Origin: Seleniivibrio sp.
GTDB taxonomy: Bacteria; Chrysiogenota; Deferribacteres; Deferribacterales; Geovibrionaceae
Assembly: GCF_021209385.1 (NCBI RefSeq)
Contig: NZ_JAJOIL010000017.1
Span: forward strand, 1 to 42,115
Reading direction: 5' to 3'
Length of the DNA: 42,115 nucleotides
This document shows, one piece after another, positions 8,082 through 16,185 of the stretch. The translations under genes were made by a program, and so were the position numbers. A model generated the notes under the pieces. It saw only the letters and a list, made by a program, of their open reading frames with translations. It ran no database searches and was not told where the DNA came from. How positions within the stretch are numbered: position 1 is the first letter of the stretch; each line of letters opens with the position of its first letter.

Positions 8082-9917
8082 ATGGGATATAAAACGCTGA
8101 AAAGCTGTCTGGACGATCTGGAAAGACACGGACAACTGAAAAGAATAGATGCTGAGATTGACCCTTATCTTGAAATTGGGGTTATTCAGAGAAAGGTTTA
8201 TGAAGCTGGCGGACCCGCTCTGCTGTTTACAAATGTCAAAGGATGCAAATTTCCCATGGCGGGCAATATCTTCGGCACCATGGAGCGGACGAAATTCATA
8301 TTCCGCGACACTCTTTCGTCTATTGAGGCGATGGTTAAGGCGAAGACCGACCCCGCTTATCTGTTCAAAAATCCATCAAAACTTCTTAAACTTCCTAAAG
8401 CGGCGCTGAATATACTGCCGAAAACTGTTAGTAATGCACCTGTTATGAAAAACAGGATAGGGCTTAGTGATCTGCCGCATTTCGTGGGCTGGGAAAAGGA
8501 CGGCGGGGCGTTTATTACGTTGCCTCAGGTGTATACTGAATCACCTGAAAAAGCCGGATACAGAAACAGCAATCTGGGAATGTACCGCGTGCAGATATCG
8601 GGCAATGACTACGCACCTGACGAGGTGGGCATACACTACCAGATACACAGAGGGCTTGGGATTCACCACACGCAGGCACTCGCCAAAGGCGAACGTCTGA
8701 ACGTGAATGTTTTTATCGGCGGCGCGCCATCAATGACAATCGCCGCTGTTATGCCTCTGCCGGAGGGGATGCCGGAGATATCTTTCGGCGGCGCACTGGG
8801 CGGACACCGTATGCCGTTTTTCAGACCGGAAAACGGAGCGGCGGTTTATGCGGAGGCGGATTTTGTTATCAGCGGTTATATAGACGGCTCGCTGAAACCG
8901 GAAGGACCTTTCGGCGACCATGTGGGCTACTACAGCCTGAAACACGACTTCCCAGTGATGAAAGTGACAGGCGTTTACCATCGCGACGATGCTATATTCC
9001 CGTTCACAACGGTGGGCAGACCCCCGCAGGAGGATACCAGTTTCGGCAATTTCATACACGAACTCACAGGCGAGCTTATCCCCGACGTTCTGCCGGGCGT
9101 GAAAGCTGTTCATGCAGTTGATGCGGCGGGTGTTCATCCATTGCTGTTTGCCATCGGCTCTGAACGCTATACCCCATACCAGAAGCAGGACGAACCCAAA
9201 GAGATTCTTACGCAGGCTAATGCCATTCTTGGTCAGGGACAGCTTTCTCTGGCGAAATATCTCTTTATCACAAACTTTTCGGACAACCCTGAACTTGACA
9301 TACATGATCCGAAGGAATTTTTTACTCATGTGCTGGAACGTGTCGACTGGCGCAGAGACCTGCATTTCCAGACGTCTGTGACAATTGATACGCTGGACTA
9401 TACGGGACACGGACTGAACAAGGGTTCCAAGGTCACTGTGGCTGTTTGCGGTGACAAAAAACGCACTCTTGCTGCTAAACTGCCGGAAAATTTGAATCTG
9501 CCTGACGGGTTTGATACTCCGAAGGTAGTTATGGACGGCGTTCTTGCCGTGCGTGCGCCGAAACATTCCGCGCCGCGCGGAGAATATGATCCTGCATTGA
9601 TACGTTTCTGCGAATTTTTTGAAGTGGATAATCCTATAAACGGATTTCCTCTGATCGTGCTTGCGGACGACAGCGAATTCACCGCGGCGGATATCGCAAA
9701 TTTCCTCTGGGTTACATTTACAAGGTCAAACCCTGCGAACGATGTCTATGGCATCGGAGCATTTGAACACGTCAAACATTTCGGATGTTCTGGGGCGCTT
9801 GTGATAGATGCACGGGTGAAAGCCTATCATCCCGAAGCGATGGAGATGGACGAAAGCGTCATAAAAAAAGTTGAGGCTATGGCGGCGAAGGGCGGCGCGC
9901 TGGAGGGGCTGTTCTGA
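8082..9917 (+). CDS. ubiD: UbiD-family prenylated-FMN decarboxylase, long form
   Basis: A 611-aa (de)carboxylase that would use prenylated FMN from a UbiX partner not in this window. The prFMN-binding segment 'NSNLGMYRVQI' (about residues 165-175), the 'IHYQIHRGLGIHH' segment and the acidic active-site stretch 'EGPFGDHVGYYS' (about residues 277-288) are intact; E. coli UbiD also has the GDH form. It is about 110 residues longer than E. coli UbiD and resembles the long form found in bacteria that make menaquinone by the futalosine route. A role in menaquinone synthesis is therefore likely but inferred. The stop overlaps the next start by one base (TGATG). Confidence 0.88.
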   Translation: MGYKTLKSCLDDLERHGQLKRIDAEIDPYLEIGVIQRKVYEAGGPALLFTNVKGCKFPMAGNIFGTMERTKFIFRDTLSSIEAMVKAKTDPAYLFKNPSKLLKLPKAALNILPKTVSNAPVMKNRIGLSDLPHFVGWEKDGGAFITLPQVYTESPEKAGYRNSNLGMYRVQISGNDYAPDEVGIHYQIHRGLGIHHTQALAKGERLNVNVFIGGAPSMTIAAVMPLPEGMPEISFGGALGGHRMPFFRPENGAAVYAEADFVISGYIDGSLKPEGPFGDHVGYYSLKHDFPVMKVTGVYHRDDAIFPFTTVGRPPQEDTSFGNFIHELTGELIPDVLPGVKAVHAVDAAGVHPLLFAIGSERYTPYQKQDEPKEILTQANAILGQGQLSLAKYLFITNFSDNPELDIHDPKEFFTHVLERVDWRRDLHFQTSVTIDTLDYTGHGLNKGSKVTVAVCGDKKRTLAAKLPENLNLPDGFDTPKVVMDGVLAVRAPKHSAPRGEYDPALIRFCEFFEVDNPINGFPLIVLADDSEFTAADIANFLWVTFTRSNPANDVYGIGAFEHVKHFGCSGALVIDARVKAYHPEAMEMDESVIKKVEAMAAKGGALEGLF

Positions 9918-11101
9918 TGCGTATAGTATTATTTGCAGGTCCCAGTCAGGTGGGCTGGACGTTCAATTTCATGTCGGAGCTTAAGATATCTTTTGAAAAA
10001 CTCGGCGCTGAATGTCTGCTCTTAAGATGCGAGGATATCTCTTTTTCAAATCTCCAAGCTGTTTTTGACCGCTTCAAACCGGATTTTTCACTCAGTATCA
10101 ACCATATGTTTCCGAAATTTCTTGATAAAGCGAAAAAAGAATTCTTTTTTTATGACGCTTTGCAGGTTCCTCATTTTGTTTATCTCGTAGATAACCCTTA
10201 TATCTGGCTGTCCAGCGGCACGATAAATTTCGACAGTAAATTTCTGCATGTCATAACAATTGATAATAAACATATTCTGCAACAGGCGGGCGTTTCGTCC
10301 GTCGCGGAGATTCCTTACGGATGCCCTGCTTCTCTGAAATGTCCCGCTTTGCAGTCGCCCGATGTTAAAAATATGCGGGTGTTCTTTGCCGGAAGTATTT
10401 CTTCCGCAAAGGCTGAAGCTGAAAAAGTAAACAACAGCAACCTCCTGCCGGAACAGAAACAGGCTGTGATAGCCTATTGTCAGGAGATATTCGGCGAGCT
10501 GTCCGATGAAAAGAAATTTTTGAAAACGAATCTGCTGGACAGGTTTTACAAAAAATATGAGGCGGAATTTTACGGCTATGTGAAGAACAACCGCGCACTT
10601 GCGGGGGCTTTCGGCGTGGTGGAGAAATTCTATGAATGCCTTGCCCGCGAGTTTTTCGTGAATCAGCTGAAAGAGAGCGGCATTCCGTGCCTGATGGCAG
10701 GTGATTCCGCTATGGCACAGCTTTGCGCCGGCGCACCGAATATGAAATATCTGGAGCCTGTGGAGTATGCAAGATTCGCCTCAATGCTTTCTCAGATGGC
10801 AGTAAACCTTAACGTCACTCCAAAACATCTGCATGTGCATGACAGAGTGACGTCAACTCTTATGTCCGGATCACTGCTCATTACAACGCCCATGCCCAAG
10901 CTGGTTGAGCGGATACCCGAACTGAAAGACGTTATTATTCAGGCAGAATTCGGCTCTGTTGAACATCTGAAAGAGATGGAGGCCGTGATAGGCAATAAAG
11001 CGGAATATCAGCGCCGCATCGACGCAGGGGTCGAGATAGCAGGCAAAGAGATGACATGGGACACTTGCGCCGAACGTATTCTGGATGAGGTGTTGATATG
11101 A
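9917..11101 (+). CDS. CgeB-like glycosyltransferase
   Basis: A 394-aa protein with two Rossmann-like halves. The N-terminus 'MRIVLFAGPSQVGWTFNF' and 'FKPDFSLSINHMFPKF' fit the DUF3880/CgeB N-terminal domain. The C-terminal half 'YARFASMLSQMAVNLNVTPKHLHVHDRVTSTLMSGSLLITT' matches the nucleotide-sugar-binding pattern of CgeB-type glycosyltransferases, where the protein compares itself to a list of targets by a mobile loop and ends with a conserved helix. The substrate cannot be told. It overlaps ubiD by one base and the next gene by four, so it sits in one transcript with them. Confidence 0.55.
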   Translation: MRIVLFAGPSQVGWTFNFMSELKISFEKLGAECLLLRCEDISFSNLQAVFDRFKPDFSLSINHMFPKFLDKAKKEFFFYDALQVPHFVYLVDNPYIWLSSGTINFDSKFLHVITIDNKHILQQAGVSSVAEIPYGCPASLKCPALQSPDVKNMRVFFAGSISSAKAEAEKVNNSNLLPEQKQAVIAYCQEIFGELSDEKKFLKTNLLDRFYKKYEAEFYGYVKNNRALAGAFGVVEKFYECLAREFFVNQLKESGIPCLMAGDSAMAQLCAGAPNMKYLEPVEYARFASMLSQMAVNLNVTPKHLHVHDRVTSTLMSGSLLITTPMPKLVERIPELKDVIIQAEFGSVEHLKEMEAVIGNKAEYQRRIDAGVEIAGKEMTWDTCAERILDEVLI

Positions 11102-11514
11102 ATATAATTAGTAGTGAAAATGAAATTATTATTAGTGCTGGTGTTGTTGTACTTGGGTGGTTTGTGACACATCTTTTAATATCTTTTAAATCTGTTAGAG
11201 ATGATAAAAGGAGAATTATAACAAACCATTTGATAAACGCTTATACCATATTAACCAATGATATTGCTCATCGATTACAAACGGATGAAAGAAGTAACAA
11301 ACTAGAAAAATTGATTAGCCAAATTCAACTTTTTGGTGATAAAAAGCAAGTTGAACTGGTCAAAAAATTAGCTGACGATGTAGCCAATGGTTCAAGTTTC
11401 GAGCTTGACCCTTTAATTAATTCTTTGCGAGAGAGTTTAAGGAAATCATTAGGATTAAAGTCTATTACTGATAATGTTGTATGGTTAAGATTTGAAAAAT
11501 TTAATAAAAAATAG
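11098..11514 (+). CDS. AT-rich membrane-anchored hypothetical protein
   Basis: A 138-aa protein of unknown function. A single N-terminal membrane helix (about residues 11-30, 'IIISAGVVVLGWFVTHLLI') is followed by a charged, mostly helical cytoplasmic part. Codon choice is strongly AT-biased (many TTA, AAT, ATT), unlike the neighbouring ubiD and glycosyltransferase genes, and it sits beside a tRNA gene, both hints of recent acquisition. It overlaps the glycosyltransferase stop by ATGA. A short hairpin with T-run follows. Confidence 0.6.
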   Translation: MNIISSENEIIISAGVVVLGWFVTHLLISFKSVRDDKRRIITNHLINAYTILTNDIAHRLQTDERSNKLEKLISQIQLFGDKKQVELVKKLADDVANGSSFELDPLINSLRESLRKSLGLKSITDNVVWLRFEKFNKK

Positions 11515-11529
11515 TCAATATGACTTTTT
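11513..11529 (+). terminator. Weak intrinsic terminator
   Basis: AGTCA-ATA-TGACT followed by five Ts starts inside the stop codon of the AT-rich gene. The 5-bp stem is short, so function is uncertain. Confidence 0.35.
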
Positions 11530-11594
11530 ATATTTCGTTTAGGTTAGATATTCCTAATCGGTCGGCGTTCACTGTCGTTCGATTCCACGTAAAT

Positions 11595-11626
11595 AAAAAA
11601 GGATGAGGCAAAAGCCACATCCTTTT
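11595..11626 (-). terminator. Intrinsic terminator of tRNA-Leu
   Basis: On the minus strand AAAAGGATG pairs with CATCCTTTT, with an inner GGC-TTTT-GCC, and runs into a T-tract. It begins 6 bp after the tRNA 3' end. Confidence 0.8.
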
Positions 11627-11631
11627 ATAAA

Positions 11632-11716
11632 TGCCTAGGACGGGAATCGAACCCGTACAGGAGTAAATCCCGAGGGATTTTAAATCCCTTGCGTCTACCA
11701 GTTCCGCCACCCAGGC
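11632..11716 (-). tRNA. tRNA-Leu, anticodon UAA
   Basis: 85 nt with long variable arm. The acceptor GCCTGGG pairs with CCTAGGC (one G-U), discriminator A73, and the anticodon loop is TTTAAAA giving UAA. The T-arm 'GGGTTCGATTCCC' is canonical. The 3' CCA is not encoded and must be added. A spurious 66-codon frame covering this region reads through the tRNA and is not a gene. Confidence 0.95.
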
Positions 11717-11755
11717 AAGCCTATTCATTTGTAAAATACAGTCTTCTATCTTGTT

Positions 11756-11788
11756 CCCCTCTTTAGCAAAGAGGGTTAGGGGAGATTT
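11756..11788. repeat. Dispersed C-rich/G-rich palindromic element, copy 1
   Basis: CCCTCTTT-AGC-AAAGAGGG followed by TTAGGGGAGATTT. The same pattern recurs as two inverted copies at 21627-21712, so it is a dispersed intergenic element rather than a gene-specific site. Confidence 0.7.
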
Positions 11789-11936
11789 ATATTTTATAAA
11801 AACCCATTAATGTAGTGCCTCTTATAGCTTTTCGGTCTTCATGTGTCAAATGTTTATTCATCCTGCGAATATGTTTATATCCTCAGTAAATCAAAAATGT
11901 TGCATAGGGAAATATTGGTAACGTTATGTATTGTTG

Positions 11937-11964
11937 TTGAAAATATTGTGTTATGGTGTATAAA
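11937..11964 (+). promoter_or_regulatory. Probable promoter of the 96-aa gene
   Basis: TTGAAA and TATAAA are spaced by 16 bp in an AT-rich stretch, about 42 bp before the chosen ATG at 12007. Confidence 0.45.
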
Positions 11965-12006
11965 ATAAATAAAATATACATATTGAGAATATGTCGTGAG
12001 GCAGAT

Positions 12007-12297
12007 ATGAGCATGAAAGTTAAGCAGATTTTCAATTCCGGCGTGATAAACAGTGTGGATGAAGAGACAGGCGAGACTAAATTATTTTATAAATGTTCTG
12101 CATATGTTTCCGGCGAAACAGGTTTTATGCATACCTTCATATCTGATAAAGCAGTTAAAGTCGGAGACGAGGTCAAATTTCCCGAATGGGTTCTCTCGGA
12201 GAACGTGCACGTTGACAGAGCAGGAAAAGTACAGATAAATATGGTTTGCGAACCTGAATGTGAAAGTGAAAAAGTACACTTAAGCAAAGTAAAATAA
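12007..12297 (+). CDS. Small hypothetical protein, possibly OB-fold-like
   Basis: A 96-aa protein I do not recognise. ATG at 12007 is preferred over 11953 because GTGAGG precedes it and the likely -10 overlaps the longer start. The sequence alternates short beta-type stretches ('FYKCSAYVSGETGFMHTFIS', 'KVGDEVKFPEWVLSENVHVD', 'KVQINMVCEP') with no membrane segment. The pattern of about five strands, including 'VGDEVKF', would suit a small beta-barrel, but this is a guess. Its 3' end converges on the GNAT gene, 10 bp away. Confidence 0.55.
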   Translation: MSMKVKQIFNSGVINSVDEETGETKLFYKCSAYVSGETGFMHTFISDKAVKVGDEVKFPEWVLSENVHVDRAGKVQINMVCEPECESEKVHLSKVK

Positions 12298-12307
12298 CTT
12301 TCGCGTA

Positions 12308-12790
12308 TCACAAAAGGAATGAGAATAACACTCCTTGGTATTCCTTACCGCCTATTTTAAGCGTTTCATGTCCTGCAACTGTGCCTTTTCGTGCCAGATA
12401 GAATCTATTGTTGGGAGCGCCGTCAAGAGTTTTTACTACCATATTCCGGCATTCATTTTCTTTGAAATATGTTCTTAAAGTTTCAAAAAGCTCGCTGCCG
12501 ATACCTTGTCCATGATATTCGGGGTGTACATAAAGCCCTCTTGTTTCGCAGTCGTAAGTTCCTTCAAGAAAAACACCGGATGCAAACCCCAGAACATTTC
12601 CCTTATCTTCAAAGACATAAAATATTTCGGCTTCTGATGCTATTGTATCGGACATCAGTAGTTTGAATTTTTCGGTGTTGATGGACGCCAGATAGTCATC
12701 GGCTATTATGCCTTTGAAATCCTTCTGCCATGCCGCGGCTCGTATTTCGGAAATACTTTTTGCGTCCTCTTGTACAGCTTTTCTTATCAT
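12308..12790 (-). CDS. GNAT-family N-acetyltransferase
   Basis: A 160-aa acyl-CoA-dependent N-acetyltransferase. The acetyl-CoA pyrophosphate loop is 'HPEYHGQGIGSELF' (about residues 93-106), preceded by the strand 'CETRGLYV'. The N-terminus 'MIRKAVQEDAKSISEIRAAAW' is typical of the fold. The acceptor substrate is unknown. It lies 12 bp after selD on the same strand, so the two are probably cotranscribed. Confidence 0.85.
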   Translation of the reverse strand: MIRKAVQEDAKSISEIRAAAWQKDFKGIIADDYLASINTEKFKLLMSDTIASEAEIFYVFEDKGNVLGFASGVFLEGTYDCETRGLYVHPEYHGQGIGSELFETLRTYFKENECRNMVVKTLDGAPNNRFYLARKGTVAGHETLKIGGKEYQGVLFSFLL

Positions 12791-12802
12791 TCTTTAACTC
12801 TA

Positions 12803-13837
12803 TCAGATGAAAATAACGGATTTTTCAGCTTTTTCAGACGCTGTTCCCACGACGGCTGCATTGGCGTAGCCTTCGTCTTTCAGTGCGGATACCATCTTTT
12901 CCGCGTCATTTTCTGAAACGCCTATCAAAAGCCCGCCGGAAGTCTGCGGGTCAAAGAACAGCATGTGTGAATTGTCTGGCGAGGTGGTGAATCCGCAGAC
13001 GTCTTTCACAAACTCCATGGTTCCGTATGCGCCCGCAGGAATGATGAACTGCGAGGCGTATTCCCTTGAACCATCCTGATATGTGAAACATTTGCTGTCG
13101 AATGTGACTGTCTTACCGGAGCCGTTTGCCATCTCGTGTCCGTGTCCTGCCATTCCGAATCCCGTGACATCAGTACATGCGGAAACATTGAATCTGCGCA
13201 ACAGCTTTGAAGCGTTGCCATTTGAAAGGAGCATCGTATCTGTGACGGACTTGATATGTTCCTCAGTTGCCATACCTGCTTTCAGGGCGGTCGTGACAAG
13301 ACCTATACCCAGCTTTTTGGTATAGATGAGAACGTCACCTGTTCTCAGCCCGTGGTTCTTATAGAATCGCTTGTCTTCTATCACTCCGGTGACGGAGAAA
13401 CCCAGCTTTATTTCGTTGTCAGCGATAGTGTGACCGCCGCATAGTGCCGCGCCTGCTTTAGCACATTCATCCGCCGCGCCCTGCATCATCGCCTGTATGA
13501 TTGTTTTGTCCATGGAACAGTTAAGCATGAAAACACTGAGAGCCGTGACAGGACGTCCGCCCATGGCGTATACGTCGCTGATTGAATTGTTTGCCGAAAT
13601 CCGCCCGAAAAGGTATGGATCGTCCACAACGGGCGTAATGAAATCAACGGTCTGCACCAGATATGTACCGTTTCCGAGGTCGAACACAGCAGCATCGTCG
13701 CCCGTTTCAAACCCAACAATGAGGTTATCTGGGCGGTACAGTTTCAATCCTGAAAGTACTTCCGCCAGGTCGCCCGGACCCGTCTTGGCGGCTCAGCCGG
13801 CCGCTTTAGCGTATTCAGTCAGACGTTTTACGTCCAT
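12803..13837 (-). CDS. selD: Selenophosphate synthase, itself a selenoprotein (Sec15)
   Basis: Makes selenophosphate from selenide and ATP, the selenium donor for Sec-tRNA and selenouridine. Reading from the ATG at 13837, which has a strong GGAGG site 7 nt upstream, gives 344 aa with one in-frame UGA at codon 15: 'YAKAAGUAAKTGPGDL'. It aligns with the catalytic Cys17 region of E. coli SelD ('GAGCGCK'), so the UGA is read as selenocysteine. The ATP-binding 'TGDDAAV', 'CGGHTI' and 'CTDVTGFGMAGHG' motifs follow. A standard gene caller would start at a TTG at 13747 and lose the catalytic residue. A terminator of the upstream aminotransferase lies just before it, so either read-through or a short promoter drives it. 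Confidence 0.93.
13762..13795 (-). promoter_or_regulatory. UGA selenocysteine codon with SECIS-like hairpin
   Basis: The in-frame TGA is at 13795-13793. Directly after it CCGCCA (13791-13786) pairs with TGGCGG (13767-13762), and GGTC (13780-13777) pairs with GACC (13771-13768). A 5-nt bulge lies on the 5' side and the loop is CGGGC. The loop begins 17 nt after the UGA and has G in its second position, matching the usual geometry of bacterial SECIS elements recognised by SelB. Confidence 0.75.
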
Positions 13838-13853
13838 CTTGTCCTCCGATAAA

Positions 13854-13893
13854 CAAAAAAAGGCACGCAAAACGATGACCGTTAGCGTGCCTT
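13854..13893 (-). terminator. Intrinsic terminator after aminotransferase gene
   Basis: On the minus strand AAAGGCACGC pairs with GCGTGCCTTT around a 15-nt loop and runs into seven Ts. It lies between the aminotransferase stop and the selD start. Confidence 0.8.
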
Positions 13894-13912
13894 TAACATC
13901 GTCAGTTAAAGA

Positions 13913-15223
13913 TTATTTATGAAGCTCTTGGCAAGCCTGATAAATATATTTGAACAGTTCGGCAGTATCGCCTTCATCAAGGCAAGAGAAAGCAAGACGG
14001 AGGTCTGTGCTGCTTGCGGAGATGGTGCCTATGCCGTATTTGTCCAGAAGGTAAATTCTGAGCTGTTCAGCGTCCACATTTTTCAGCTTAAGGCACATAA
14101 AGTAGCCTGAGTTGAAAGGATATGAAGTGAACTCGTCTGTGTAGTCGTTTTCTTTGAGCACTTTTTTGAAGCTGAGTGCGCGTCCTTTCATTATTTTCAC
14201 TTTTTCCGCACGTTGTGCATCGAAAGCGGGGTCGTTCAGAGCTTTCAGAACGATTGACTGAGAAGGATGCGGGCAGTTTGATATAGTGCCTCTGATGAGA
14301 CCTGTGAGTTTTTTCTCCAGTGCAGCCATCATGCCGGACTGATCGCCGCCTGCTGTTGCGCCGAAGGTCACGAAACCTACACGGAAGCCCCATACGAAGT
14401 GTTCTTTTGTAGCTCCGTCCAGTTTGATGGGGAGCAGGTTTTTGCTGCGTCCCACAAGGAGGCTGAACACTGATTCAGGGTAAATGTCGTCTTCATAGAA
14501 CAGACCGAAGTATGCGTCGTCAGTGATGACAATAACTTTTGAACCGGATTCGGCTATCGCGGTGAGACCGTCGGCGATTGCATGCGCCTCGGAAACAGTG
14601 GGGGCATAGCCTGACGGGTTGTTGGGGAAGTTAAGAATAACAACAACTTTACCTTTTATGCGCGCTGTTTCTTTACATTTTTCAAGGAGCGCTTCGACGT
14701 TGAAGCCGCCTTTGTCGTTGAACGTAGCGAAAGTAGCTATTTCCGCGCCGCCGATGGTTACAAAAGTAAGGCGGTAGTTACCCCAGAATTTATCCGGCAG
14801 AACGAGGGTGTCGCCTTTTTCAAGGAACATGTCACCCATGAGTTTCAGACCGTGTGTCAGAGCGTTTGTGACAATGGGGCTGCTCATCTGTTTTCCGGCG
14901 AGGGAAGGGCAGTCTTTAAGGATTTTTTCTGCCCATCTTTTTCTGAGTTCCGGTTTGCCTGATGAGGGCGCATATGTAAAAAGATCTGAAGGTTTCATGT
15001 CGTTGAAAGACTTGTAAACGCTGTCCAGATACATAGGTCCTTTTTTGTCCGTAGCAATACCGATCGTTACGTTGAATTTGTGTGCTTTTTCCTTTGCCTC
15101 GGCAGATTGTGTTATGATGCCTTTGGGCATGAAAAGGTTTTTTCCGAGATCGGAAAGCATCTCAAGAACGATGGGGCTGTCTTTTGCAATTTGCTCATTA
15201 AGCTCTTTAGCCAATGGATTCAT
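13913..15223 (-). CDS. Class I/II PLP-dependent aminotransferase
   Basis: A 436-aa fold-type I aminotransferase. I place the start at 15223, behind a GGAGGT site; the longer frame adds 32 residues encoded by the divergent promoter region. Visible features are 'TYAPSSGKPELRKRWAEKI', 'NFPNNPSGYAPT' (cofactor-binding NNPSG, near residue 205), 'VIVITDDAYFGLFY' and the probable PLP lysine in 'KLDGATKEHFVWGFRVGF'. The amino donor and acceptor are not deducible. It is divergent from the rubrerythrin gene; a TATAAT (forward 15261-15266) suits its promoter, and a strong terminator follows the stop. Confidence 0.88.
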   Translation of the reverse strand: MNPLAKELNEQIAKDSPIVLEMLSDLGKNLFMPKGIITQSAEAKEKAHKFNVTIGIATDKKGPMYLDSVYKSFNDMKPSDLFTYAPSSGKPELRKRWAEKILKDCPSLAGKQMSSPIVTNALTHGLKLMGDMFLEKGDTLVLPDKFWGNYRLTFVTIGGAEIATFATFNDKGGFNVEALLEKCKETARIKGKVVVILNFPNNPSGYAPTVSEAHAIADGLTAIAESGSKVIVITDDAYFGLFYEDDIYPESVFSLLVGRSKNLLPIKLDGATKEHFVWGFRVGFVTFGATAGGDQSGMMAALEKKLTGLIRGTISNCPHPSQSIVLKALNDPAFDAQRAEKVKIMKGRALSFKKVLKENDYTDEFTSYPFNSGYFMCLKLKNVDAEQLRIYLLDKYGIGTISASSTDLRLAFSCLDEGDTAELFKYIYQACQELHK

Positions 15224-15339
15224 GATAATTATACCTCCGTTAAAAAGGCAAAAGTAATATATTATACTTACTTGACTTTGTTTTTGAAAGGCAAATGTTG
15301 TAATATAACATGTACACACTTAAAAAAGCGGAGGTAATT

Positions 15340-15849
15340 ATGAGCCAGTCTATGCAGAAAGCACTGAAAACAGCCTATGAGGCGGAGAAAGAGGGGATGA
15401 GAAGTTATATGAAATTCGCAAAAGACACCAGTGTCATCAGCGGAAAAGACATGTTCATCCAGCTTGCTCTCGACGAGATTGACCATATGGAGATGATAGA
15501 GAAATTTATGGAAAAAGCTCTCGCTGGCGAAATGTTCACTCCTGTTAATGTTCCTCCTGCAAGAATATCCAAATTTATGCCGAAAATTTCTGACGCTTCC
15601 AGGAAAAAGACAGAAAAATCTTCTGTCAGCGATGAAACGGCTCTTAAGATAGCTCTCGCCCATGAAGAGAAAGCCCGCAATTTCTATAAAGATGAAGCAG
15701 AAAAGACCAATGATGCTGAGTTAAAAGCATTTTTCATGAAACTTTCCGATGTTGAACAGAAGCACCACGACATAATTCAGGCGGAGCTTGACTTCATGGC
15801 TCAGGACGGATTCTGGTTTGATGCCATGGAGTTTTCGCTGGAAAAATAA
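15340..15849 (+). CDS. Rubrerythrin/ferritin-like diiron protein
   Basis: A 169-aa four-helix diiron protein. Carboxylate/histidine ligands are visible in pairs: 'YEAEKEGMRSYMKFA' with 'ALDEIDHMEMIEKF', and 'AHEEKARNFYKDEAEK' with 'SDVEQKHHDIIQAELDF'. It lacks the C-terminal rubredoxin domain of classic rubrerythrins, so it belongs to the short family. Likely role is peroxide reduction or iron handling in an anaerobe. I use the ATG at 15340 behind a GGAGGT site. It faces away from the aminotransferase and precedes tRNA-Asn. Confidence 0.88.
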   Translation: MSQSMQKALKTAYEAEKEGMRSYMKFAKDTSVISGKDMFIQLALDEIDHMEMIEKFMEKALAGEMFTPVNVPPARISKFMPKISDASRKKTEKSSVSDETALKIALAHEEKARNFYKDEAEKTNDAELKAFFMKLSDVEQKHHDIIQAELDFMAQDGFWFDAMEFSLEK

Positions 15850-15874
15850 TTTGAGAAAATCTTCTGATAAGTAG

Positions 15875-15903
15875 TTGACAAAGGGGTAGGATATTGATAT
15901 ATT
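15875..15903 (+). promoter_or_regulatory. Strong promoter of tRNA-Asn
   Basis: A consensus TTGACA and TATATT with exactly 17 bp spacing, ending 14 bp before the tRNA. Confidence 0.85.
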
Positions 15904-15917
15904 CTCCCCCTCGACAA

Positions 15918-15990
15918 TCCCCGATAGCTCAATCGGCAGAGCAATTGACTGTTAATCAATAGGTTACTGGTTCAAGTCCAGTTCGGGGAG
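15918..15990 (+). tRNA. tRNA-Asn, anticodon GUU
   Basis: 73 nt. Acceptor TCCCCGA pairs with TCGGGGA, discriminator G, anticodon loop 'CTGTTAA' gives GUU, T-arm 'CTGGTTCAAGTCCAG'. CCA is not encoded. Confidence 0.96.
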
Positions 15991-15995
15991 TTTAG

Positions 15996-16024
15996 AAAGG
16001 TCTTGCAAATGCAAGACCTTTTTT
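15996..16024 (+). terminator. Intrinsic terminator of tRNA-Asn
   Basis: AAAGGTCTTGC-AAAT-GCAAGACCTTT followed by a T-run, 5 bp after the tRNA. Confidence 0.88.
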
Positions 16025-16185
16025 ATTATCCACTTTTAATCGATTTTCTCAGAAATTTTTCGTGTTAATACCATGTGAGTGCGGTGGTTATAGGCAAAAC
16101 AGGCGCTTGTTAATCTTTTGATTTGAGTATATTGAAAAAATAGTTCTGGTTGTTGCCTGCCTTAATGCAATCCGATTTTATTTAT

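Noticed and set aside
11566-11590. T-arm-like 'GTTCGATTCC' near tRNA-Leu as a possible att site or tRNA remnant
   Set aside because: It lies in inverted orientation relative to the tRNA, its flanks do not pair as a T-stem, and no direct repeat of the tRNA 3' end is present.
11528-11728. 66-codon frame including 'WVAELVDARDLKSLGIYSC'
   Set aside because: This peptide is the well-known artefact of translating a tRNA-Leu gene; the RNA gene explains the sequence.
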